DNA of 64,000 nucleotides from Coriolopsis trogii (lineage: Eukaryota > Basidiomycota > Agaricomycetes > Polyporales > Polyporaceae). The stretch is taken from NCBI GenBank assembly GCA_020543525.1, contig JAHYIO010000001.1, positions 4,030,001-4,094,000 of the forward strand. Reading direction: 5' to 3'. This document shows, one piece after another, positions 1 to 11,220 of the stretch (within the stretch, counting starts at the first letter, position 1; every line of letters begins with the position of its first letter). The translations under genes and the position numbers were made by a program. The notes below the pieces were generated by a model that saw only the letters and a program-made list of their open reading frames with translations, did not search any database and was not told where the DNA came from.

Positions 1-453
1 CCTTTCCAGGCTGCTCATCCATGATGCGTGCCCTATGTCCTGCGATGCATTTCGTATTAACAGTGTAATCTCAGGACTGTTGTTATCAATCACAGTTATA
101 ATGACCTACGTGCCCCATCGTAGAGAACGTCCACAGTGAACGTTCATAACTCTCCTGATATATAATTCACCATAATCAATATGCAACATCACGTACACGC
201 ACAATGTTCTGTGCAGGCCATTGTACGAGCGAGTGTGTCGCAGCGTGTCGGGAAGGAGGGTCGGTCTGGCAGACTTTGCTGGAATACGACTCGTGAGCCA
301 ATGAGCGACCGAGGAATGATGGACGCGTCGGGAGCGCGTCATGACGAGCGTCTTGCATTGGCCCGCCCGGCGAGTTCCGGCGGCGGAGTTGGCGTGAGGT
401 GTCCTCGTCCAGCTCTGGTGACCGCGTTCTTGCATCCTCTCCAAAGCTTACCC
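1..453. other. Upstream region of the ACP gene, no gene seen
   Basis: No convincing coding exon was found. The open frame that runs into the ACP start from about position 181 has no recognisable protein content and is probably 5' untranslated sequence. It would supply the promoter for the downstream gene. Confidence 0.5.
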
Positions 454-1076
454 ATGTTCCGTCTCGCCGCCCGTAACTTCGCTGCCCGCAACATCAACGT
501 TGCAGCTCGCGCAGCTGTAGCTCCTCGTCTGGCTCTTACAGCGCGCAGCCGTTTCGTTCCACGTGCTGCTTACTCCGCCGCTGCCGGTCTGTCAAAAGAG
601 GACATCACGACGCGTGTTCTCGATGTGCTCAAGTCATTTGAGAAGGTCGACGCCTCAAAAGTGCGTAGCATATAGTCAGGTTTTGCAACGCAGCCACCTT
701 CAATGCTCACTGTGACGTGTCCAACCAGCTCACGCCGACAGCTTCCTTTGCGGAGGACCTGGGCCTGGACAGTCTGGACGCCGTGGAGGTCGTCATGGCT
801 GTAGAGGAGGTGCGCAACATACGCTGCAAAATGATGGCCCTGGTAGGCTCAAGTGACCACAGGAGTTTGCTATTGAGATCCCGGACCAGGAGGCAGACGA
901 GATCAAAACGGTACAGCAAGGTACGCCCATCCTTCTACTCGTCTCCGGTCCCATCCATCTGACCTTCGGTGCGATTATACCAGCTATTGACTACATTGCC
1001 AAGACACCGGCGGGTGAGCTTCGTTCCATTTCCGCGTGTTACAACGTGTCGTCTTACTGTTCTTCTAGCACACTAG
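454..1076 (+). CDS. Mitochondrial acyl carrier protein (ACP)
   Basis: Carries acyl chains on a phosphopantetheine arm for mitochondrial type II fatty acid (lipoate precursor) synthesis; in fungi the same protein is also a subunit of respiratory complex I and of Fe-S assembly. Exons read as 454-660, 729-809, 863-920, 984-1013 and 1069-1076, giving 127 aa. The first 50 or so residues are rich in Arg and Ala with no acidic residues, as in a matrix-targeting presequence. The mature part contains EDLGLDSLDAVEVVMAVEE, where the Ser of DSLD is the pantetheine attachment site, followed by EFAIEIPDQEADEIKTVQQ and AIDYIAKTPAAH. The length and order match fungal mitochondrial ACPs. The last exon has only eight coding bases, so automatic gene callers may misplace the stop. 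The identity is secure. Confidence 0.95.
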
Positions 1077-1457
1077 TCTGTAGCATGATTGCCCATGTAC
1101 CGCTCCCGTCATCGTTTAATCGTAATTGCTGTTTCCGTTTTGACCTTCTACTGTCTCAACCGCCCAAGTCATGGCAAGCCTTCTCGTGGTCTCGAACGTT
1201 CCGAGGCTGCTTCATACAGTTAGATTCGTTCTCAGTGAAGAAGTGAAGATTGCAACTACGACTCGCAGGGCACACTCGTCCATGCGCAGCGGCATCGCTT
1301 CCCGAAAGGTGGGGACGACTTACGTCTCTCCTAGCCCCTGTGATGACCTGCACGTCATAGCGTCCGCTGGTATTTATCCTCGCCTGGTTCGTTCACCGCT
1401 GTAGGGATCACACCAGTCCTACCCGCCCCGTTCTTCCCGTATTGCTTTCGCCCAGCC
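1077..1457. other. Intergenic, ACP to SMP-30 gene
   Basis: About 380 bases between two genes on the same strand. It holds the 3' end of the ACP transcript and the promoter of the next gene. No further coding exon or RNA gene was recognised. Confidence 0.4.
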
Positions 1458-2801
1458 ATGTCTTTGCGCCGCATCACGGTCGACCGACCTCTTCTGCACA
1501 CCCAATGCAGTCTAGGCGAAGGTATGTATAACAACATCTGCTTTGTTGCATGTTGCATAAAACTCCTTGGTGTTTCAGCGCCTTTGTACGACCACAGAAC
1601 GTCAACGCTACATTTCGTTGACATTGAGCAAAACAAGGTGAGTCTCCGATCCTCCCCTTGGTATTGACTGACGTTCGTCGCATCGAGGTTTACCATTATA
1701 ACGTCGAGTTGGAAGAACTCACCTCCGAACGATTCGAGGATCCCGTGAGCTGCCTGGCCCTGAGGCGGAACGGAGAGGGTGTAAGTGCTGCCTGTTTGTA
1801 CTGCATACTGTGAAGCAAGACATCTGACCTCAGAGGTACTGCAGCTAGCTTGTGCCGCGAGGCATGGCTTTGGTCTTATCGAAGGCAATGGGACCTTGCG
1901 GTACCTGAGCCGACCCGTCCCAGAAGGATTCCAGCCATACACTCGGTTCAACGATGGCGCCTGCGACCGAAAGGGACGCTTCGTTGCGGGAACCTTGTAC
2001 GACACCGACCATGGTGTTCCCGGGCAAGTGTACATCTACGATGCTGAGCGGGATACGTGCGAAGTGCTCGAGCCCGGGCCGTTCACGGTGCGACGGTCCG
2101 CTACAGTTCTCTCGCATTTCCCAACTGACGCTTTGTGATCGTTGGGTGCAGGACTGCAACGGTCTGGGCTGGACCGACGATGGCAGAACCATGTGGGCAC
2201 CCTTTCCTTCTGCCGCGATGTCCCCAGATCTGAGATAGCACAACCTTTAGGCTCATCACCGATTCGTTCAGAAACAAGATATACGCATACGATTATGAAG
2301 ATGGAAAAGTCGCACGTAAACGCGACTTTGTAGATGCGCTGTCACAAGGCCTGCCGGAGGGAACGTTCCCGGACGGACTCTGCATCGATAAGGACGGTGG
2401 GGTGTGGTCGGCTCGGTTTGTCCTCTTACAGAGTTCCCCGAGAACGTGCACGCTGATTATCTCTGCTCGGCGGGATTGTAGCTGGGGAGGATCCAGGATT
2501 ATCAGGTACACCAAGGATGGGGAGATGGACCTAGAAGTCTTCTTCCCAACGGCATTGAACGTGACGGCATGTACTTTCGGAGGTAAGTAGGCCCACCTCG
2601 CATCCAATGACGCACGCTCATTCGAACGTTATGCACCCAGGTCCGAGGAACGACCAGCTGTACGTGACCACGGCACATTGCGGCGCATGTGGAGGCGACG
2701 CGAGCAGACAGTCGTCCTTCCCGGATTCTGGCAACGTGTTCGTCGTCGACTTATCGGGCGAGTTTACCGGTGGGGAGTGGAGGTTCGAATTTGCTGGCTA
2801 G
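1458..2801 (+). CDS. SMP-30/gluconolactonase/LRE family protein
   Basis: Predicted six-bladed beta-propeller of the regucalcin/gluconolactonase family, metal-dependent enzymes that open sugar lactones. Exons recovered by eye give, in order, LHTQCSLGE near the start, PLYDHRTSTLHFVDIEQNK, EGFQPYTRFNDGACDRKGRF, DCNGLGWTDDGRTM joined to LITDSFRNKIYAYDYEDG, and FPDGLCIDKDGGVWSARWGG. The family metal ligands are plausible in RFNDGACD (Asn), in DCNGLGWTDD (Asn) and in PDGLCID (Asp). The chain ends TAHCGACGGDASR and then a short tail to TAG at 2801. At least six introns of ordinary length are needed, one of them at 2418-2487. The protein is about 330 aa, slightly longer than regucalcin. The substrate cannot be told from sequence. 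Confidence 0.88.
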
Positions 2802-3850
2802 GCGGGGGAGCCCACGCGGCACTCGCGGTATATGAAAATTTGCTTCTAGGGGAAGAACATGTAGGCTCGTTCGGTGGAATGTCTGGCTCATGTGTTGATC
2901 GAACGGTGGTGATGCAGCTAAGTTCGTACACGACCAGCCACGCGTAGGAACAGGAGGTGCCAGTCGACGGCTTCTTACACAAATAGCAGATAGACTGGAT
3001 GGTGAGCTCGTCATGACCGGAGCCGAGTTTCCAGAAAGTGTCCGGAGGAGCACTGACAGATGCCAGGTGACGACTTTTCGAGCGGATGGTCCTCGTCATG
3101 CATCACTCGCCTGACCGCTCAAGAATTCTGCAGGTGCTTTCGACCCTGAAGCTCATGTTACCCACATTATCAAGACTCCGTTCCTGCAGCCATGCGGACT
3201 GGGCGAGCGATTGCGTCAGTTGCGTCGAACGGCTCACTAACAAGCTTCGGGAAGTATCGCTCGCTCGCAATACCACCGTCTCTTTCGCAAGATGGTCTTC
3301 TCAGAGAGGCGACTCTCCATGGCCGCAGTGCGGCCCGTGGGGCAGTGGGACTGGTGAATGATTCGAAGTACTTCTAGGTGTCTTCCCAAAGTCATCCGGT
3401 GACCAACCCGTCGCATGCGTCATGCTGATAGCAGGTCAAGAGGCTCAATTCTTGTCTAGAGGCTAGGAATCGAAGGTGGTTGACGGTAGATTTCATGGTA
3501 GCCACGCAGGAGCTCCGAGTCCTCGCCTTCGGGGACTTGTTTTCTAGTTATGTTGGTGATTGGCACAATCTCGAGAATATCCGTGTTCATTGTTTTCTGG
3601 CCGATCCTCGCTGCAGCGTTGTTTGTGGTTTCGGTGGGTGCGGGTTAAGTGAAGGAAGTAGTAGCTAGTGAAGCACGGGTACCACATTCGGACCGATGCT
3701 CCAAGAAGCGGCGTTAGAGATCTCCGCGGCATCTTCCGATTGAAACCCAGCACGGCGGATAGTTGACGCGCCGCTCGAAATGAGCGCTTGTGCAGGAACA
3801 GCACAGAGCAGCGTGTAGACGCCCATACCAGCCCGCTGTGAGCGACCACG
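2802..3850. other. Gap with degenerate short open frames
   Basis: No intact gene was assembled on either strand. Short plus-strand frames look protein-like but do not join: one near 2940-3080 reads GGASRRLLTQIADRLDGELV, and one near 3133-3240 reads AFDPEAHVTHIIKTPFLQP and ends in TAA. They could be pieces of a decayed gene or chance. The right part, from about 3400, should hold the promoter of the bL17m gene. Confidence 0.4.
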
Positions 3851-4963
3851 ATGAAGCATGGGGTCGCGTTTCGCAAGTTCTCGAGGACATCCTCGCACAG
3901 GATGCTCATGCTGAGGTACGTGGCTTTTCTTGCGTTATGTCTATGCAACTCATGGTCTTGACAGGAACCTGGTCACGTCCCTCATCCAGCATGAGCAAAT
4001 AAAGACTACCCTCCCTAAGGCAAAGGACACTGCCAGGCTGGCAGAGAAGGTCTGGCTGTTGTGCTGATAGTTTGAGTTACCGACTGAACAGGTACGTCTG
4101 CAGATTATAACCTTGGGAAAGAGAGGCGACATTCCTGCGTTCCGTCGGGCCACCGGTTTCCTCCTCAATCAGTCACTCGTTCCAAAAGTGTTCACCGACC
4201 TCGCACAACGATACGCGGAGAGGCCCGGAGGCTACACGAGGATACACAAGTTTGGAAACAGGCCAGGAGATAACGCACCCCACGCGGTGCTCGAACTCGT
4301 GGACAACCCGCGAGACTTGAAGTTCGCCATGACCGCGCGTGCGGTGGGCTGGGAGCTATTGGGGAAGAAGGTGGGGAAGGAGGGGCCGAAGGCTGCGGTT
4401 GCATCTGGTGTCCCGGACGTGGAGGAAGTCATCTCGCGGGAGAAAGCGTTGGGGCCTGAGGGGCGAGGGCAACTACGGCCGATTACGAGAAGGAACATCC
4501 AGAAAGTTCTCAAGTACCGGGGGAGCGAGGGCGTGGAGAAGATGAGCGAATTGGCCGAAGACCACGTCGTACGTCCTGTGTTCTTTCTGACGTACATTTC
4601 ATCATCGAGAACCCCACCTGTAGGATACTCTGCTCGCGCAACCTCTCGCGCTCAAGGAGATCGTCGCAGAGAAAGCTGCCAGCTTCGAAAATCTCCGTTT
4701 GAAGGCCGGACAGACTCTTCCTGGAGGTGCAAGAAGCACTCTCCATCTCGCCCAAGGTGACCTTGGAAGAGACAAGCCTAGTCGGTTGGGTTGGTTCAAT
4801 CGCCGCAAGTTGGGCGTAGACAAGACCTCTGTATGGAATGAGATATGATCGTATAATACTAATTTTGCTATATCTCTCGTCCCAGACCACTCCGGCTGCC
4901 GCGTCGTCTCCGCTCAATTTCCTTGACCGTTTTCGCCCGGTCATTGCTTCCGCGTCTGCGTAA
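3851..4963 (+). CDS. Mitochondrial large-subunit ribosomal protein bL17m
   Basis: Structural protein of the mitochondrial 54S subunit at the exit-tunnel side. The first exon reads [18 protein letters not shown], the counterpart of the bacterial L17 start, and continues [20 protein letters not shown]; after an intron it continues ITLGKRGD. The strongest block is FASRAGGYTRI-like: [20 protein letters not shown] then [12 protein letters not shown], as in bacterial L17. A fungal C-terminal extension follows. The last intron (4831-4885) begins GTATGG, has a TACTAAT branch-point-like sequence and ends CAG; splicing it gives a tail with [15 protein letters not shown] and stop at 4961-4963. If it is retained, the frame stops at 4846-4848 after VWNEI. 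The spliced form is preferred because both splice sites and the frame are good. Confidence 0.93.
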
Positions 4964-5585
4964 GCCATACCTCAAGTACTCTGCTCCTGCTTTTGAGGTT
5001 CAGGTACTGGGTCAAGCTTGCAACGTTCGGGGACAAATCGTGCGGTTCTCATCCCACGTCATGTCGATTGTGGGGCCCTCCATCCAACCGGTATTTCTCT
5101 ATAGATGTAGGTCAGTTCAAATCTCCTTGGAGTCATATACCACCGACGAAACATGCTCTCCCGTATGTCATCAAGTCCAACTTTCGTCGAAGGGTGGCTT
5201 CGCTTTGTCTAGTACCTGTACGCAGTGTTCTCGTCCTGCCTCAAGAGAAGTTTAGCCCACGAAGACGCCACACTTCTCGCTACGAAGCTGAATCTACTGT
5301 CACAATGTGATCATATGCAACAAGATTCCCAATTATCGCCATACAAAGACAGCGTTCTTCTCCCTAATGCATTGATCAACTCCTCAAACCCACTTCGACT
5401 ATGACATATCCATGCTGAGCTTTGCGACCCCGGTAAGTAGACTGCAGAAACCTCAGCAAACTTGCATGGCATCTATAGATGACTGCTCAATGAAGCACTG
5501 ACTGATCCAGAACCCGTTCCGGTGTCGTCGAGTTAACGTGTACATGTCGTCGACCCTCCCATCCCTGCTCCCGTGCGCGTGATCT
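4964..5585. other. Convergent intergenic region, no gene seen
   Basis: Lies between the 3' ends of bL17m (plus) and the AIM6-like gene (minus). Open frames here have no family resemblance. It is expected to contain the 3' untranslated parts of both genes. Confidence 0.4.
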
Positions 5586-6811
5586 TCAGAACGAGCTGGC
5601 CGCGTCCAAGTCGTCCGCATTCAACCAATCCGCGCCGCCCTCCAGCAACGCCCTCCACACGTTCTCCCGCGCATAGATCGGCCAGCCAGGGGTGTCCCAG
5701 AAGCGCGCCTTGATGCCCCGCGCGTGCGCGTCCCCGACGAAGCGCGTGATGTTCGCGCGCTGCCCGTCGGTGATGTTCCCGACGCCGCTCCACCCCACCG
5801 CCGTGCCGTAGTCGGTCGACGCGAGGGGCGACAGCGTCGGGTCCCACGTCGTGCTCAGGGACGCGTCCGTCAGCTGCGTGAGCGGCGCGTCGAAGAAGTA
5901 GTCGCGCGGGTCGAGCGCCTTGACTTGCTCCAGCGGTGAGTTGCCTGTGCCGACGACGGTGACCGCGGACTGCGCGAGGGTGCCGTTTGCGAAGGTGGTC
6001 AGGAGGCCTCGTTGGCGGAGGGGCTCGAGCGCTTTCAGGATGAACGGGAGTGCTCTGGGGGTTCGCGGGAGTGTCAGCGTTAGCGGCGGGTTTGCGTAAC
6101 TTGGAAGGACACGTACTCGACGCCGTCAGTCTTGATATCGATCAAGAGTTGCAGCGGTACGTCCCCTGCCGTATCGAACACGCCGCTACATGTCTTGCTG
6201 AGTGTTGGTGCATTTTCATAACATGTCCGCTCACTTTACTCCGGTGTCTCTCGCGGTGAAGACATCTCTGGGGTTTTGTTTCGCGAGGATCTGCAGGAGA
6301 GGCTGGACATAGAGCGAGTCGAGCGTGCGATCCTTTGTCAACGCCCCGTTCTCATGGCCGACCTTGCGTGAATCCATCCGAGTCAGTACGTCCCTTCATT
6401 CACTGTCGAACACTGAGATATCGCTCACAAACAGCGTGCCGTTGATCAGCGAGACGTCCGCCTCGACGCTGGCGACCCCGAAACTGAGCGCAGTCAGGAG
6501 CGGCACGTCCCGCCAGTCTGCCCATGAACGATGGATCGTGTCCGACGCGCAAGACGAGGTCGATATCAGCTTCATGTGCCTAAACCCTGGCCAGCGTTCC
6601 GGCGCTCGGACTCGAGAGAATGGGAGGGCTCACAGTCGTTGTGCGAGTGGATGGCCTTTGGCACGATACCCTGCGTGAATTGCGTGGGGTACTGGAGCAA
6701 CTTCGAGTTCGATGCTTCCATCTGCGCGATCTCCTGGTTCACTCCTGGTTTCGCGACGGCCAGAGTCGCCAAAGCCTGAGCCACAACGAAGCGGCAAAGC
6801 GTGTGTATCAT
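5586..6811 (-). CDS. AIM6-like PLC-type phosphodiesterase, predicted secreted
   Basis: Member of the PLC-like phosphodiesterase/glycerophosphodiesterase TIM-barrel superfamily, closest in pattern to fungal AIM6 proteins; the substrate of that family is not settled. The chosen start gives MIHTLCRFVVAQALATLAVA, a plausible signal peptide. GIVPKAIHSHNDY follows across an intron into WRDVPLLTALSFGVASVEAD, then LINGTLFVGHENGALTKDRT across another intron. The HSHND and VEAD...VGHE segments correspond to the active-site His/Asn and acidic metal ligands of this superfamily. Further exons give SLYVQPLLQILAKQNP and PLQLLIDIKTDG; the last exon gives ARFWDTPGWP and GGADWLNADDLDAASSF before the stop. About 330 aa with four or five introns. 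A TATAAA-like element lies about 80 bases upstream. Confidence 0.85.
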
Positions 6812-7209
6812 GTCGGAGCTCAGTTGATGGCCCCGAGCGGCGATGGTTGTGCAACACGGATACAAACCGCGTACGTACGTCCACCATTCGTTATATACGT
6901 GTATTCTGCTAGCAACTGGACATTAGGCTCGCCGGCTCGCGAACGATGGTCATGCGTGCACATTGGACGCGACGCACGTTCGTCTGTCAACGGTATCTTG
7001 GTCGTCGACGGCACATGCCCAACAGCTCAGCGTCACTCCGCTGTGTCCGGCATTCGCGAAGTCGCTAATAGAGAGAGATGCGAGTCGAATATAGCATGAT
7101 GTATGTGAACGTATACAACTACACATTAGTACTACTGCCTTTGAATCATCCTACGCCCCCAAAACTGGAAAAGGGCACGCTGCGCTCTTAGGAACTCCAA
7201 TCCTCGACC
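6812..7209. other. Intergenic between two minus-strand genes
   Basis: Holds the 3' untranslated end of the zinc dehydrogenase and the promoter of the AIM6-like gene. No extra gene was seen. Confidence 0.4.
6891..6897 (-). promoter_or_regulatory. TATA-like box of the AIM6-like gene
   Basis: On the minus strand this reads TATATAA, about 80 bases upstream of the chosen ATG at 6811. The spacing suits a fungal core promoter and supports that start. Confidence 0.5.
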
Positions 7210-8824
7210 TTACTGAGCGTCGGGCAGCCAGGTGACGGTGGGTTGGAGAATTTCGTTTGCACGAAGACCTTCTCAACACCGCCGTTGCGCTTGTTGAACG
7301 CGTCGTACAACTTTGGGAAGTCTTCAATGTCCACTCGGTGGGAGATCATGCTATGGAAGGCATCTCCATCAGAATGGTTGCCCAGATCGAGAATCTTCTT
7401 GAACGGAACTCACAATGTCGGGTCAAACTTCCCGGGAATGATGAGGTCGTACAGGATCTCCTTCCACCACTTGTGTACTGGCGCTTGTCCGTGTCCAATT
7501 AGACGGACGCCCTTCTCCATGAGAGCGCCAATGTTGAAGTGGTTCGTGTAGCCCGAGTAGGCCGCAATGAGGCCGCATGTACCCCCCTTCTTGACGGACA
7601 TGATCATCTCGTTGACGATCTCCGATACGTCAGTCTCCAGCATGAGCGCTTTCTCGACCTTGTGCAACATTGTCTTTGGCTGGTGGAAGGTACCTGACAG
7701 AACATATCAGACGAAAACAAACAACATCCTGAGGCAAGTCACTCACCGCAATCCAAGGCCTTATCCAACCCACCAGGGACAAGTTCCTGAAGGCGCTTCA
7801 CGACGTCTGTGTGCTGCGAGAAGTCAAGAGGCTCAACACCGAACTCCTGAGCCTTCTTCAACCGCTCCGGGACACGGTCGATACCAATGACACGCTTTGC
7901 GCCCTTGAGTTGAGCAAATTTCGCTACACAGAGACCAATAGGTCCGAGACCCTATTAAATGTATGAGGTCATGTCTGCGAGATTCAAGGGAAAGACAAGC
8001 ATACCCAGACGCCCACAACATCTCCCTCTTTCACTCCGGAATCCATGACGCAGTGGTATGAGGTAGACAAGACATCGGAGAGATAAAGCGCCTTTTCGTC
8101 CGAGACCTCGTCTGGGATGGGAAGCAAATTCACGTTGCCCTTTGGAACACGGACATATTCCGCTTGGCCTCCCGCGAAACCGCCCGTAAAGTGCGAATAG
8201 CCGAAGAAACCGGCGTCACGGTGTCCGTACATGGCATTCTGCAGGCTGGAGGGGCGTTAGCAACTTGATTGAATACGTGCATAGACGTAACCGTACCTGG
8301 AGGGATTTGTCCTGTCGCAGAATGATGACAGCTTCTGTTTGCAGTATTCGCATTCGCCGCATGCAATTTGGAACGACGCGACGACGCGTTGACCGATGGT
8401 GAGGTTCTTTACATTGGGGCCGATTTTGTCGACGACACCCATAAACTAGTCGACAGGTCAGTGTATGAACGTGAGAGGACAAGTGTTGACGTACTTCGTG
8501 TCCGAGGATGTCTCCCTTCTGGAGCGCGAGGATCTCTCCATTGTATAGGTGAAGATCCGAGCCACAGATAGTTGTGCCCGTGACTTTCAGAATGACATCG
8601 TCTGGTTCAGCTATGTCGGGGATAGGGGCGTCGATCATGCGAACATCCCTGGTCCCAAACCAAGCAAGAGCCTTCATGGTGGCGCCATCTGCTCGTGGTT
8701 TGAAATCGTTGTGAACTACCGTGGGGACATCTCCCATGGACTGTAAAGGGGCATGATTAGGCGGTACTAAGACGTTGTCAGTAGGTCAACTTACCTTTTG
8801 GATTGCGTTTGCTGCTGCCTGCAT
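7210..8824 (-). CDS. Zinc-dependent alcohol dehydrogenase, formaldehyde-dehydrogenase-like
   Basis: Medium-chain dehydrogenase of the GroES-like/zinc-binding superfamily, in the group with bacterial glutathione-independent formaldehyde dehydrogenases; it would oxidise a short alcohol or aldehyde adduct with NAD(P). A short first exon (ATG at 8824, MQAAANAIQK) splices to MGDVPTVVHNDFKPRADG. Domain marks in order: MKALAWFGTRDVRMIDAP, TTICGSDLHLYNG (catalytic zinc Cys), KGDILGHEFMG (zinc His-Glu), ACGECEYCKQKLSSFC (four structural-zinc Cys), then the nucleotide-binding VWGLGPIGLCVAKFAQLKGA and IGIDRVPERL. The tail includes HGQAPVHKWWKEIL and ends TVTWLPDAQ. About 430 aa with several short introns. 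All zinc ligands and the GxGxxG turn are present, so it should be active. Confidence 0.93.
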
Positions 8825-9872
8825 ATCGGTATGGTAGAGTTAAAGAATATGAGTAGAAGGGAAGGAGACTGCTCGTGGAAAGTGGGAATCTGTGTTGGTC
8901 GAGACTGGCTCATTATATGCTGCCAGTGGACTCCATCTGGGACAAGAATATCAGCAAACGATGAACGACCTATGACGGCACAGCACCCACCTCCGCCACT
9001 CATGACATCACGCGTCGCGACGCGTTGAACCCTCACGTGCGTCGTGGTGGTGTGCTCAGGTAGTGACTCTGAGTTTCTTTCACTTCGCGTTCCCCCGTGC
9101 GGAACAAACTGCAACAAGGAGCATTACGGAGACATATGTTCCCCATGTTTGTGGCCAAGAATCGCCGCCATCGTCCGAGTTGGCCCTGTGGTGAGTTTTG
9201 AGTCCCCTCCGAAGCTACGCATACCTGCGTCAACAACCTAAAGCCTCCATGCAGAGCCAGATAGGGCGAGAAAACCAGCAGATAGCGACGCCGACGAAGT
9301 GGTAAGAGTTCAATGCACGGTTGTGGTGGCGAGCACAGGCGGATCTGGGCAACCAAGTACCCATCCGTGACTCAGATTGTCTTAATCTACACCTGGTCTA
9401 CACAAGTAGAGGCAGTGACGTTGCTGGCGTATAAGGCACGAGAAATCAGCTTTTCAAGGAAGGCGAGCCTTCCGACGTCTCGACTCGTACCGCACGAGTC
9501 GTGGGTGAGCGTTGCCACTGGCGAAGCTGGCCCTACCGAGTTTTTGGTCGTGTTTGTCGTGGATGTCCCTGAGTCCGTCGCGCGACGCTCGGTCGACCTG
9601 CATGCGTGCATGCGTCGGGGTGAGCTCGAGGAAGTCGTGGCGAGAACAACGCGCGACCAAAGGTCAAAATATCGTGAATGTCTGTGCAATTTCCGCCCGA
9701 AATGCCGGATGACGCCCATACGTGGCCTGATCAGGAAGAAAAATAATCGAGAGCCCACCACCCAAAGTAGCCGTTTTGAGGACAAAATGGGATGTGAGCT
9801 CGCGTATATTCAGGGGTCCTGGTCCCAGCGCCTCAACTGTCATGAATTCCTCTGCAACTCTGAACGACGTTC
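8825..9872. other. Intergenic, no gene seen
   Basis: Divergent space upstream of the zinc dehydrogenase; a minus-strand TATA-like CATATAATG lies near 8909-8917. Several open frames of 60-190 aa occur on both strands, but all are rich in Arg, Ser and His and show no family motif, so they were not called. Confidence 0.4.
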
Positions 9873-11220
9873 ATGAGCGAGCCTGGGGCCGCCAAAGGCC
9901 TCGCCACTTCGGTACAATTTCCAAGGCCAACATCGGCCGAACGCACCTCTGCAGACGACGCCGCTATCGACATAGCCGACCACTGGGACTACACTTGCCT
10001 CGACGACATCGGCGTCCTCGCTCATGCACTTAGTATCACGAAGACTCTCATGGACGTCTTTCGTTCTTCGGCCTGAGTATGACTTGCTGCGGGAAATAAT
10101 TGAGAACAGGATAGCCAGGGATCAGTTCGTAGGCAGTCATTGCCGCGTCAACCCACATAATAACCTCTAATCTCTACTCTCTAGGCAAAACGATGTTCCT
10201 CATATACCTTCTTCTGTATCATCTTGAGCGCAAACTTCCGACTGCGATCCAATTCGGCAGTCATAGATACTTTGTCTTCGATGACGAACGCGCTTCGTCG
10301 CATCGTGTCGACGATGAAGCCGAACCCCGACTCAGCCCGTGTTGGGCGCTGTCTGACAGCGACTCGGATGCTTTGCAGCCCTGCGAACACTTCCAAAGCC
10401 GGGCCCAGGTCGTCATCCAGACGACATCGCCGACACCCGAGAGATGGAGGGGATGGCTGTGTCAGAAGATGGGCCTGTGTATTTACACAGAGCTGCCAAC
10501 GATGCTCGAGATCGCCGTCATCCTGTAAGTCGACTCAGTAAGTACTCGATGCTCATCCCCTGCTCACACAGCCCTTGCGCAGGAATGAGCTCCGCTTCGG
10601 CTCATCTACCTCATTTCCGCTCGCGACCAAGGCATTCCCGCTCGTGACCAAGTGGAGACCATGCGCTAGGACGATCATCATCATCGCGCGTGCCATTGTC
10701 CTGGTTCCCGAGAGAGCCCGAGAGGTCGAAGGAGACCTGGAGATCGAGGCACGCAGGGCAGCGCGCAGAATACGCTCTGATCCGTTGTACGACGGTGCAG
10801 GGCGAATCGGCACTATATACCAGACAGTATCGGTTCAACCGTCGGTTTCATTCGCCCAAAGCGTGAATACACATCGAGCGGCGAACTTTTCGCGTCGTTT
10901 CAAGCAACTTGGTTCATCCCGACGACGTTTCTCAACGAAGTATTTACGATATTTGGCACCCAGTCCCCAGTCGCTGGCTCGGACCACGGCCCGCTGGGAG
11001 CATGGAAGTCATGTTCACGGTTGCCTCAGCGTAGTTGGCGCACCATTCCTCACCGGCCTCATCATTCTCAAGAACGATCGAACACAATTGCTGCAGATGC
11101 TCCCATCGGCCACGCTCGTTTCTTGCACAGCGACCGACATAACGCACACCAGTGCTCCCAAGGCGTTTCGTTGGATGCCGTCCATGATCAATTGAGAGGG
11201 AATCGACGGTGTTCTGGGCG
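9873..11220 (+). pseudogene. Degraded crinkler/RHS-like P-loop protein
   Basis: Relic of a P-loop protein family that is widespread in basidiomycetes and related to CRN/retrotransposon-hot-spot proteins. Recognisable pieces in order: DIADHWDYTCLDDIGVLAHA, then VLRPEYDLLREIIE in another frame, a Walker A relic in which TG-stop-PGI precedes SKT, then LIYLLLYHLERKLPTAIQ, RYFVFDDERASSHRVDDEAE, CWALSDSD, CIYTELPTMLEIA, and GSTVGFIRPKREYTSSGELF. Lesions: a frame change with TGA at 10074-10076, a TAG at 10112-10114 where the family has Gln of the GQPGIGKT loop, further frame changes between about 10800 and 11000, and TGA at 11193-11195 within INxEGIDGVLGE. Ends are approximate. The family assignment is from memory of the conserved segments. 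It cannot encode a full product. Confidence 0.7.

Noticed and set aside
4923..5310. Overlapping 105-110 aa frames after bL17m
   Set aside because: The first part is the last exon of bL17m read in another frame; the rest shows no family content.
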